NCBI GenBank assembly: GCA_947648875.1
Contig: CANSPM010000008.1
Location: forward strand, 31,361-95,360
DNA from: an uncultured Lachnospiraceae bacterium
Lineage (GTDB): Bacteria > Bacillota > Clostridia > Lachnospirales > Lachnospiraceae
Length of the DNA stretch: 64,000 nt
Direction: 5' to 3'
Position numbers and translations under genes: made by a program. The notes under the pieces were generated by a model, which ran no database searches, was not told the origin of the DNA, and worked only from the letters and a program-made list of their open reading frames with translations. The number at the start of each line of letters is the position of its first letter. The first letter of the stretch is position 1. Below are positions 26,776-33,682 of the stretch, one piece after another.

Positions 26776-27540
26776 ATGATTCGGTTGATTATGCATGGAT
26801 GTAACGGGAAAATGGGGCAGGTGATCAGCAATATCGTGGCGCAGGACCCGGAGGCGGAGCTGGTGGCCGGGATAGATACGCAGGATAACGGCCGTAATCC
26901 ATATCCGGTTTTTTCGGATATCAGCGCCTGTGATGTGGAGGCGGACGCGCTGATTGATTTTTCGGCGGCACCGGCCATAGACGGATTGCTGGATTACTGT
27001 GTGGAGCGCGCTCTCCCCTGCGTACTCTGTACTACAGGGTTGAGCGCACAGCAACTGGCAAAGGTGGAGGAGGCGTCCCGGAAGGTGGCAATCCTTAAAT
27101 CCGCCAATATGTCTCTGGGCATCAATCTGCTTCTGAAACTGCTAAAGGAAGCGGCGGGAGTACTGGCTCCGGCGGGATATGACATAGAGATCGTGGAGAA
27201 GCATCACAATCAGAAGGTGGACGCTCCCAGCGGCACGGCACTGGCGCTGGCAGATTCCATCAATGAGGAATGTGGACACAGTTATGAGTATATCTATGAC
27301 AGAAGCCAGAGGAGAGAGAAGAGGAATCAGAAAGAGATCGGCATCAGCGCCATACGCGGAGGCACTATCGTGGGCGAACATGATGTGCTCTTTGCCGGGG
27401 AGGACGAGGTGATCACTTTTTCTCATTCCGCTACCTCCAAGGCGGTATTCGCGAAAGGGGCGGTGCAGGCGGGCAAGTTCCTGGCGGGAAAGCCTGCCGG
27501 TATGTACAATATGAGCCATGTAATAGAAGCACAGATTTAA
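26776..27540 (+). CDS. dapB: 4-hydroxy-tetrahydrodipicolinate reductase
   Basis: Reduces the dapA product with NAD(P)H to tetrahydrodipicolinate. The 254-residue protein has the dinucleotide motif GCNGKMGQ near the N-terminus, STTGLS-type CTTGLSAQQL at about 83, and the catalytic HH and Lys in EIVEKHHNQKVDAPSGTA. The GEHDVLFAGEDE segment also fits. The ATG at 26776 follows AGGAGAAAAG, 17 bp after dapA. A bidirectional hairpin follows the stop. Confidence 0.97.
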   Translation: MIRLIMHGCNGKMGQVISNIVAQDPEAELVAGIDTQDNGRNPYPVFSDISACDVEADALIDFSAAPAIDGLLDYCVERALPCVLCTTGLSAQQLAKVEEASRKVAILKSANMSLGINLLLKLLKEAAGVLAPAGYDIEIVEKHHNQKVDAPSGTALALADSINEECGHSYEYIYDRSQRREKRNQKEIGISAIRGGTIVGEHDVLFAGEDEVITFSHSATSKAVFAKGAVQAGKFLAGKPAGMYNMSHVIEAQI

Positions 27541-27550
27541 TCCTTCAACC

Positions 27551-27586
27551 AAAAGAGCCACAGGCGGAATGTACCTGTGGCCTTTT
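27551..27586. terminator. Bidirectional terminator after dapB
   Basis: AAAAG-A-GCCACAGG (27551-27564) and CCTGTGGC-CTTTTG (27574-27586) form a GC-rich stem with flanking A and T runs. It serves dapB on the plus strand and the convergent lipoprotein gene on the minus strand. Confidence 0.85.
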
Positions 27587-27636
27587 GTTCATGACATTCC
27601 TCGCGAAGCGTGGATTCCATTTAAAATCGTGAGATT

Positions 27637-28338
27637 TTACCGGGTCGCGGAGCCTGTCCCGGCTCCTGTAGCAGTACCGGCGGTGGAACCGTTACCGTTG
27701 GTGGTTCCGCTGCCTGTGGCACCGGTAGAACCGTTGCCTGTGCCGGCGGTGGAACCGTTACCGTTGGTGGTTCCGTTGCCCGTGCTGCCAGCTGCACCAT
27801 TATCTGTACCGTTGCCCAGGGCGGAATCGGACATATCTCCTGTGTTATCACCGGTCATATCGTCGATAAGATCAGATACACCATCCGTTACATCACCTAC
27901 AATGCCGCCAACGGCGTCTCCCGCGTCATCTGCTGCGTCGCCTATGGCGTTTCCCGCGTCATCCACCGCGTTACCGACCGTACTTCCGGTGTTACCTACA
28001 GTAGAGCCTCCCGTAGAACCGTTTGTGGTGTTATTGTCGTTGGTGCCGGTGGTGGAATTGTTGTCATCCGTGGTGGAACCGGAAGTGCCGCTGTTGTCTC
28101 CTGCGGCAGTCCCGGGATTGTTGTCAATATTGCCCGTGTTTGTTCCGGAACCGGAATTGTTGCCGGTGTTATTGCCTGCGGTGGTTCCGGCGCTGCTTCC
28201 CTCGGTGGTCTGGTTCCCTGCCATATCGCTGGGATCATTATTGTTATTCCCGTTTCTGGTACATGCTGTGGCTGCGCACATAAAAGTCATCAGCATACCC
28301 ACTATAATAATTTTTTTACCAATAAATCGCTTTTTCAT
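27637..28338 (-). CDS. Low-complexity Asn/Gly/Thr-rich lipoprotein
   Basis: A secreted lipoprotein of 233 residues. The signal peptide MKKRFIGKKIIIVGMLMTF runs into CAATAC, with the last Cys as the likely lipid site. The rest is nearly all Gly, Asn, Thr, Ser, Ala and Asp. The central part alternates DDAGNAIGDAADDAGDAVGG, an acidic helix, and the tail carries a duplicated 11-residue unit encoded by an exact 33-bp DNA repeat. No fold is expected outside the helix; a cell-surface spacer or stalk is plausible. ATG at 28338 follows AGGAGGAGTTATG. Confidence 0.7.
   Translation of the reverse strand: MKKRFIGKKIIIVGMLMTFMCAATACTRNGNNNNDPSDMAGNQTTEGSSAGTTAGNNTGNNSGSGTNTGNIDNNPGTAAGDNSGTSGSTTDDNNSTTGTNDNNTTNGSTGGSTVGNTGSTVGNAVDDAGNAIGDAADDAGDAVGGIVGDVTDGVSDLIDDMTGDNTGDMSDSALGNGTDNGAAGSTGNGTTNGNGSTAGTGNGSTGATGSGTTNGNGSTAGTATGAGTGSATR
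27677..27775 (-). repeat. Exact 33-bp direct repeat inside the lipoprotein gene
   Basis: The same 33 bases occur at 27677-27709 and 27743-27775, 66 bp apart (22 codons), so unit loss or gain would keep the frame. This is a likely site of length variation in the protein tail. Confidence 0.7.
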
Positions 28339-28467
28339 CATAACTCCTCCTGAATGATTATTTTTGGCTCTGCACATATTATGTGTATCTGTACGCTATT
28401 TATACAGAAAATTGTGCGGCAAGACAGATCGGACGGAAAAAATTGGATTAAAAAGAGGAATTGACGT

Positions 28468-29244
28468 ATGGAATTTAGACCTTGCATTGACATTCATAAC
28501 GGAAAAGTAAAACAGATTGTGGGCGGCAGTCTGAAGGACCGGGGCGATTTGGCTCAGGAAAATTTTGTATCGAAGCAGGATGCGGCTTTTTATGCCAATC
28601 TTTATCGAAAAGCAGGCATCAAAGGCGGCCATATTATTTTGCTGAACGGCGCGGACAGCGAATACTATGAAGCCACCAGGCGGCAGGCAATGGAAGCGCT
28701 GCGCGCTTACCCCGGCGGTCTACAGGCAGGCGGCGGTATTCATACGGGCAACGCCTGGGAATATCTGGAGGCCGGCGCTTCGCAGGTCATAGTAACCTCC
28801 TATGTCTTTCACGACGGCAGAGTGGACTATGAGCGGCTACAGGAACTGGCGGAGCATGTGGGCAGGGAACGGCTGGTGCTGGATTTAAGCTGCCGGAAGA
28901 CGGATGGACAGTACAGAATTGTGACCGACAGGTGGCAGAAGCCCACACAGGAGGTATTGACGTTTGGCCTCTTAGACCGCCTGGCCGACTTTTGCTGTGA
29001 ATTTCTGGTACACGCAGTGGATGTGGAGGGTAAGTCCGGCGGCATTGAGCGGGAACTGGTGGCTTTGCTGGGGACATGGGGAAAGCAGCCGATTACCTAC
29101 GCCGGGGGAGTACATAGTTATGAGGATCTGCGTCTTATAAAACAGCTGGGACGGGACCGGCTGCATGTGACTGTTGGCAGCGCGCTGGATCTGTTCGGAG
29201 GGAAGCTCGCGTGGGAGAAGGTTTTGGAAATCTGCAAACAATAG
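28468..29244 (+). CDS. hisA: Eukaryotic-type HisA (ProFAR isomerase)
   Basis: Isomerises ProFAR to PRFAR in histidine biosynthesis. The 258-residue TIM barrel begins FRPCIDIHNGKVKQIVGG, with the first catalytic Asp in CIDIH. It contains GGLQAGGGIHTGNAWEYL and a second catalytic Asp region near LVHAVDVEGKSGG. These features fit the fungal/eukaryotic-type HisA branch rather than the usual bacterial HisA. No other his gene is adjacent, so it works with a histidine pathway elsewhere. A terminator follows. Confidence 0.85.
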   Translation: MEFRPCIDIHNGKVKQIVGGSLKDRGDLAQENFVSKQDAAFYANLYRKAGIKGGHIILLNGADSEYYEATRRQAMEALRAYPGGLQAGGGIHTGNAWEYLEAGASQVIVTSYVFHDGRVDYERLQELAEHVGRERLVLDLSCRKTDGQYRIVTDRWQKPTQEVLTFGLLDRLADFCCEFLVHAVDVEGKSGGIERELVALLGTWGKQPITYAGGVHSYEDLRLIKQLGRDRLHVTVGSALDLFGGKLAWEKVLEICKQ

Positions 29245-29278
29245 ATTGCAGGTTCTGCGCGGACTCTATTATATAAAG

Positions 29279-29310
29279 AAAAGGGCTGACAGATTTTGTC
29301 AGCCCTTTAT
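29279..29310 (+). terminator. Terminator of hisA
   Basis: AAAGGGCTGACA and TGTCAGCCCTTT form a perfect stem with a 5-nt loop. It is symmetrical in A/T runs, so it may also stop the convergent cold-shock gene. Confidence 0.85.
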
Positions 29311-29410
29311 CTCTAATCCCATAAAACGATATTGCTATTCATAAAACAATTCTTCATTATATTAAGAACAGGTACATCGTGTTACTGATTATGGATGTTA
29401 TAAGCAAGTC

Positions 29411-29611
29411 TTATAACTTTGTTACGTTTACAGCCTGAGGTCCCTTCTCGCCGTTTACTACTTCGAACTCAACCGCCTGGCCTTCTTCAAGAGACTTGAA
29501 GCCTTCCATGTTCAGACCGGAGTAGTGTACGAATACGTCATTGCCGGATTCATCAGAGATGAAACCATAGCCCTTTTGGTTGTTAAACCACTTTACTGTA
29601 CCTTTGTTCAT
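29411..29611 (-). CDS. Cold-shock protein (CspA family)
   Basis: A single-domain RNA chaperone of 66 residues, the normal length for the family. RNP1 KGYGFI and RNP2 DVFVHY are intact, and the protein starts [14 protein letters not shown]. The ATG at 29611 is preceded by GGAGGTATTTACA. The promoter on the minus strand leaves a leader of about 40 nt. Confidence 0.97.
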   Translation of the reverse strand: MNKGTVKWFNNQKGYGFISDESGNDVFVHYSGLNMEGFKSLEEGQAVEFEVVNGEKGPQAVNVTKL

Positions 29612-29658
29612 TGTAAATACCTCCAAAAAAATGTATGTTGCACAATTACAACGATTAA

Positions 29659-29687
29659 AGGATAACACAAGAAAAAGAAATTGTAAA
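29659..29687 (-). promoter_or_regulatory. Promoter of the cold-shock gene
   Basis: On the minus strand TTTACA (29687-29682), a 17-bp spacer and TATCCT (29664-29659) lie about 50 bp upstream of the start codon. Confidence 0.6.
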
Positions 29688-29779
29688 TAGTTTTTATGAG
29701 TTTTTTACAGAAAATCCCGACTTTTTTTAGCGTGGGAAGTAAAAAAACAGGTTAAATGTTACAAAGTTATTAATTTTTA

Positions 29780-29808
29780 TTGAGAAATTGAAATAGCTGT
29801 GGTAAAAT
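29780..29808 (+). promoter_or_regulatory. Promoter of the M23-like / bactofilin pair
   Basis: TTGAGA (29780-29785), a 17-bp spacer and TAAAAT (29803-29808) lie about 30 bp upstream of the start at 29840. Confidence 0.65.
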
Positions 29809-29839
29809 AGGTTTTGTTCATTGGAGGTGATAGACTTAA

Positions 29840-30586
29840 ATGAAACCCAAAAAGCATAAACGGAAGACAAACCATGTGGTAATTGTTGCCTCAGACGCGG
29901 CGGACGCAGGGGTACGCCATCTGCGCTTAAGCCATTGGGTATTACAGTTCCTGGTGATTGTATTTTGTGTCGCCGCAGGCTATGTGATCGGCCGTATCAT
30001 CTACGAGGAACAGTATAAGTCCAGAGTGTGGGAACTTGCCAATCAGAAAATCGGGGATGTCCAGACAGCGACGAAGGAACTTCAGGAGAAGCTGTCTGCG
30101 GCGGAAGCCGAGAATCTGGATATGCAGAGTGAGGTAATAGCGCTGAACAGCAAAATAGATCTTCTCAGCGACACGGTGAATCAAAAGACGGAAGAAGTTA
30201 ATTCGCTTGAAGAAAAAATCCGGCAGCAGGGCATACCGAGTTTCTTTCCCATGACGGGTTCCGCTTCCATTGAGGAGATCACCGAGGGGGAGCCCACATG
30301 TATTTTGAACGGCTCTGCGGAAACCGTAGTGGTTGCCACAGCCACCGGAGTTGTGACGGAGGTGGGAGAGGATACGGACTACGGAAGCCGGGTGGTACTG
30401 GATCATGGCAACGGCTATGTAACCATTTACCGCAACAGGGGGAAAAGCCTGGTGAAAGTAGGTGACACGGTGGCACAGGGAGGCGCGCTCTACTATATCG
30501 GCAGCGACAATACCAAGCTGGGATATCAGGTGCAGCAGGATGGAGTTTACATCAATCCCATGCAGCTGTTTGATATCAGCGGATAG
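29840..30586 (+). CDS. Membrane-anchored M23 (LytM) domain protein, catalytically degenerate
   Basis: A 248-residue envelope protein: a basic cytoplasmic start, one membrane helix (about 36-55, VLQFLVIVFCVAAGYVIG), a coiled coil (about 65-130) and a C-terminal LytM fold (about 150-245). The fold is recognised by RVVLDHGNGYVTIYRN and VKVGDTVAQGGALYYIG. The zinc and catalytic positions are lost: Y-A-H is Y-R-N and the H-L-H motif is K-L-G. It is probably a regulator or scaffold of cell-wall enzymes rather than a peptidase. The next gene is a bactofilin 58 bp away, a pairing also seen in cell-shape systems. Confidence 0.85.
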   Translation: MKPKKHKRKTNHVVIVASDAADAGVRHLRLSHWVLQFLVIVFCVAAGYVIGRIIYEEQYKSRVWELANQKIGDVQTATKELQEKLSAAEAENLDMQSEVIALNSKIDLLSDTVNQKTEEVNSLEEKIRQQGIPSFFPMTGSASIEEITEGEPTCILNGSAETVVVATATGVVTEVGEDTDYGSRVVLDHGNGYVTIYRNRGKSLVKVGDTVAQGGALYYIGSDNTKLGYQVQQDGVYINPMQLFDISG

Positions 30587-30644
30587 CAGAACGCGTTTAA
30601 TTCGTAAATTTCAGGCCGCAGAGGCGGCAGAATGGGAGGAGAGT

Positions 30645-31130
30645 ATGAGAGGAAAAAAGGATGATGCGGTCATAACCACAATTCTGGGAAAGGACTGTCT
30701 GATCAATGGGGATTTTATCGTAAAACAGAGTGCCAGAATAGATGGTGAGGTCCAGGGGAATGTCTATGTGTCGGGTACCCTGATCATGGGCGCGGACGCC
30801 AAGATAGAGGGTAATATTGAGGCTGGAGAGGCAATTCTTGGCGGCGATGTGGTGGGGAATGTAGAGGCTCCCGGCAAAGTGGAACTGACGGTAACGGCTA
30901 AAATTATCGGGGATATCACCACAAATGTGATTGTCATTGATGAGAATGCGATTTTCCAGGGCAGATGTAATATGAACCAGGACGCCCCCCGCAGAAAGAA
31001 TCCCGCAGCCAAGAAGGCCCTTAAGGAGGAAAGAAATTCCGCCAAAACGGCGCTACAGGAAGCGCTTCGGGAGACTCATGAGAATAACATGGGTTCCGGG
31101 GATAATCTGGCAGGTGGTTCTGATCTATAG
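30645..31130 (+). CDS. Bactofilin (polymer-forming cytoskeletal protein)
   Basis: A 161-residue bactofilin: a right-handed beta-helix of short repeats, with GDFIVKQSARIDGEVQGNVY, VSGTLIMGADAKIEGNIEAG and similar units over about 20-115. It forms nucleotide-free filaments that scaffold cell-wall work. The C-terminal 40 residues are charged and helical. The ATG at 30645 follows GGGAGGAGAG. The partner gene encodes a degenerate M23 protein, so the two may localise envelope enzymes together. Confidence 0.92.
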   Translation: MRGKKDDAVITTILGKDCLINGDFIVKQSARIDGEVQGNVYVSGTLIMGADAKIEGNIEAGEAILGGDVVGNVEAPGKVELTVTAKIIGDITTNVIVIDENAIFQGRCNMNQDAPRRKNPAAKKALKEERNSAKTALQEALRETHENNMGSGDNLAGGSDL

Positions 31131-31141
31131 GAAGAAAGCAC

Positions 31142-31177
31142 AAAAGAGCAGATGGCGGAAAATCCATCTGCTCTTTT
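31142..31177. terminator. Bidirectional terminator between bactofilin and YerC genes
   Basis: AAAAGAGCAGATGG (31142-31155) and CCATCTGCTCTTTT (31164-31177) form a perfect 14-bp stem with A and T runs at the outer ends. It stops both convergent genes. Confidence 0.9.
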
Positions 31178-31193
31178 GGTCTCGCATGGGCGG

Positions 31194-31499
31194 TTATGAT
31201 TCCCCGGGAGGAGTCATTCTTTTAAATACCATATCATAGCCGTCATTTCCATAGTTCAGGGAACGGTTCACCCGGCTGATGGTGGCGGTTGAAGCGCCGG
31301 TTTTCTCTGCAATCTCCAAATATGTCTTATGGTCGTCCAACATGGAGGCAACTTCAAACCGCTGTGACAGGGATAGGAGTTCATTTACAGTACAGAGATC
31401 TTCAAAAAAAATGTAGCATTCTTCTTTGCTCTGTAGACAGAGAATTGCCTCAAACAGCCTGTCCACCGCCTCTGTTTTAATTTTCTTATTCATTGTCAT
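31194..31499 (-). CDS. YerC/YecD-type TrpR-like regulator
   Basis: A 101-residue DNA-binding protein. The C-terminal half is a TrpR-type helix-turn-helix: LSLSQRFEVASMLDDHKTYLEIAEKTGASTATISRVNRSLNYG is the characteristic region, at about 40-85 (key residues S-T-A-T-I-S-R). The family occurs widely in Firmicutes without a fixed regulon. The ATG at 31499 (or 31493) has AAAGGG about seven bases upstream; the TTG at 31502 is less likely. Confidence 0.88.
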   Translation of the reverse strand: MTMNKKIKTEAVDRLFEAILCLQSKEECYIFFEDLCTVNELLSLSQRFEVASMLDDHKTYLEIAEKTGASTATISRVNRSLNYGNDGYDMVFKRMTPPGES

Positions 31500-31592
31500 C
31501 AATAGGCCCTTTCTGTATTCTTCCTTTCATTTTAACATATTAAAGTTCTAAAGTAAATACACACAAAAAGATTTCTTTTTTGTAGAAAAAGG

Positions 31593-31621
31593 TTGTCATG
31601 TAGTTTTAAATACTATATAAT
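31593..31621 (+). promoter_or_regulatory. Promoter of the DUF1836 gene
   Basis: TTGTCA (31593-31598), a 17-bp spacer and TATAAT (31616-31621) lie about 60 bp upstream of the start. Confidence 0.75.
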
Positions 31622-31682
31622 TTACAATAGCGGCTGACACGCAGGCGCTGGCCCGGTCGGCGGTATGGAGGAAAGGGAAATT

Positions 31683-32327
31683 ATGAAGATAGATACGGAG
31701 AATCTGTTGAACAGTATTTTGGACAGTCTGAGCAGGATTGAATATATCCGTCCGGAGGATATTCCGGACATTGACCTGTATATGGACCAGGTTACCACTT
31801 TTATGGACACCAAACTGCGGACTACCACCCGCAATCCGGATGATGACAAGGTGCTGACCAAGACAATGATCAACAATTACGCAAAAAATGATCTGCTGCC
31901 GCCTCCGATTCGGAAAAAGTATTCCAAGGAGCATGTGTTGGTGCTGATATTCATTTATTATTTTAAAGGAGTTATGTCCATCAATGACATACAGGTATTA
32001 TTGAAACCGATTACCGATAAGTACTTTGGCAAACTGGGAACATTTGACCTGGAGGCGGTGTACCAGGAGGTCTTTGGCATGGAGAAGGAGGAAGTGGAAC
32101 TGCTCAAGGAGGACGTGAGGCGCAATTATCTAAAAGCACAGCAGACCTTCCAGGAGGCTCCACAGGAGGATCAGGATTTTTTGCGGAAATTTTCCTTTAT
32201 CTGTCTGCTCAGTTTTGATGTGTATGTCAAGAAACTGATGATTGAGAAGATGGTGGATGATCTGGCCAGTCATGACAAGACACCGGACAAAGCACATAAA
32301 ACGGCTGATTCCAGAAAAGCGGTCTGA
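31683..32327 (+). CDS. DUF1836 family protein
   Basis: A 214-residue Firmicutes protein with an N-terminal MerR/winged-helix-like part (VLTKTMINNYAKNDLLPPP, typical of DUF1836) and a helical C-terminal part. The YAKNDLLPPPIRKKYSKEH segment resembles the wing of a MerR-type reader, so DNA binding is likely but unproven. ATG at 31683 follows GGAAAGGGAA. A PHP enzyme gene follows 60 bp later. Confidence 0.85.
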   Translation: MKIDTENLLNSILDSLSRIEYIRPEDIPDIDLYMDQVTTFMDTKLRTTTRNPDDDKVLTKTMINNYAKNDLLPPPIRKKYSKEHVLVLIFIYYFKGVMSINDIQVLLKPITDKYFGKLGTFDLEAVYQEVFGMEKEEVELLKEDVRRNYLKAQQTFQEAPQEDQDFLRKFSFICLLSFDVYVKKLMIEKMVDDLASHDKTPDKAHKTADSRKAV

Positions 32328-32387
32328 AACCTTCAGGACGTAACCCTCCGGAGTCATTCCGCAGTGATCAGAATAGGGAGAAAAGCA

Positions 32388-33101
32388 ATGTCCTATGTGA
32401 TGGATTTGCATACCCATACCATTGCCAGCGGTCATGCCTACAGCACTTTACAGGAAAATATTGAGGCGGCGAGGGAGAGGGGATTGAAGTTTTTGGGTCT
32501 CAGTGAACATGGTCCAGCCATGATGGGAGGGCCAGGCCCCCTCTATTTTCAGAATTATAAGATTATTCCCAGAGAGTATGGGGAGCTGAGGCTTTTCTGC
32601 GGGATAGAGGCCAATATTACAGATTATGAAGGGCATCTGGATCTGGACCACTGCATGTTGTCGCGGCTGGATTACTGCATTGCCAGTATGCATACGCTGA
32701 TTGTGCCTCCTGGCTCCGCAAAGGAGAACACCCGGGCGGCGATTCTTGCCATGGAGAATCCTCTTGTGAAGATACTCGGGCATCCGGACGATTCCCGCTA
32801 TCCCATGGATTATGAGGAACTGGTCAGGGCGGCGGTCCGGCTGCATGTGGCGCTGGAGGTGAACAATTCCTCTCTGCATCCTCTGGCATCCAGACAGGGG
32901 GCCGGGGAGAATATCCGTAGGCTTCTGGAGGCCTGTTTGCGGCACGGTGCCAGCGTAATCCTGGGGACGGACAGCCACATCAGTTCATCGGTGGGGGACT
33001 TTACGCAGGTGGATCAGCTGCTCCGGGAGACAGATTTCCCCGGAGAACTGATTATCAATACAGATCCCTCCCGAATCGGGGAAGTGATTAATACATTATA
33101 G
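32388..33101 (+). CDS. PHP-domain phosphatase (YcdX type)
   Basis: A 237-residue metal-dependent phosphoesterase. The metal ligands are in the expected order: DLHTHTIASGHAY (about 6-18), SEHGPAM (about 41), GIEANI, ASMHT, GHPDD and GTDSHIS near the C-terminus. The layout matches YcdX, a trinuclear zinc phosphatase of unknown physiological substrate. The ATG at 32388 follows AGGGAGAAAAG. Confidence 0.9.
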   Translation: MSYVMDLHTHTIASGHAYSTLQENIEAARERGLKFLGLSEHGPAMMGGPGPLYFQNYKIIPREYGELRLFCGIEANITDYEGHLDLDHCMLSRLDYCIASMHTLIVPPGSAKENTRAAILAMENPLVKILGHPDDSRYPMDYEELVRAAVRLHVALEVNNSSLHPLASRQGAGENIRRLLEACLRHGASVILGTDSHISSSVGDFTQVDQLLRETDFPGELIINTDPSRIGEVINTL

Positions 33102-33193
33102 CGTGCTTATTATTAAAACACTGCCGGAAGCGTGACACCAGAGCGTGAGGGCGGAACATATGACAGAATACATAAACAGAAAAGGAGTTTGTT

Positions 33194-33613
33194 ATGAAAG
33201 ATCAAAATTGCGGATATTGTATGAGGGGTGAGCTGCTGGACAAATTTGGAATTTTTATCTGTGACCTCCAGGTCAGCAGCCTGATTCTGTTCAGGGAGCA
33301 GAGCAAGCCGGGCAGGTGCATTGTGGCTTACCGGGATCATGTCAGTGAGATTGTGGATATCAGCGAGGAGCAGAGAAATCTGTTTATGGCGGATGTGGTT
33401 CATGCGGCCAACGCCATCCACCGCGCTTTTCATCCGGATAAGCTCAATTACGGCGCGTATGGGGATACGGGCTGTCACCTGCACATGCATCTGTGTCCCA
33501 AGTATGAGGGCGGCGATGAGTGGGGCGGTACTTTCCAGATGAATCCCGGCAAGGTATATCTGACAGATGCGGAGTATGAAGAGATGATCCGCAGAATTAG
33601 AGAGAATCTGTAA
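33194..33613 (+). CDS. HIT family hydrolase
   Basis: A 139-residue histidine-triad protein. HLHMHLCPK (about 96-104) is the H-x-H-x-H catalytic site, and CGYC near the start suggests zinc binding. HIT proteins hydrolyse dinucleoside polyphosphates or nucleoside phosphoramidates; the substrate is not predictable here. GGAG precedes the ATG after a 90-bp gap behind the PHP gene. A terminator follows. Confidence 0.92.
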   Translation: MKDQNCGYCMRGELLDKFGIFICDLQVSSLILFREQSKPGRCIVAYRDHVSEIVDISEEQRNLFMADVVHAANAIHRAFHPDKLNYGAYGDTGCHLHMHLCPKYEGGDEWGGTFQMNPGKVYLTDAEYEEMIRRIRENL

Positions 33614-33615
33614 AT

Positions 33616-33651
33616 ACAACAGAATCCACATTCCGCGTGGATTCTATTGTT
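33616..33651 (+). terminator. Terminator of the HIT gene
   Basis: AGAATCCAC (33621-33629) and GTGGATTCT (33637-33645) form a perfect stem with a 7-nt loop, extended by ACAA/TTGT. Confidence 0.75.
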
Positions 33652-33682
33652 ATGATAAAAGGCAATACAGGTGGGGAATGAC

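Noticed and set aside
27677..27775. Possible CRISPR-like repeat
   Set aside because: Only two copies, and the unit is in-frame within a lipoprotein gene. No array or cas gene is seen anywhere in the window.
29840..30586. Active M23 peptidase
   Set aside because: The zinc-binding His residues are replaced (Y-R-N and K-L-G), so catalysis is not supported.
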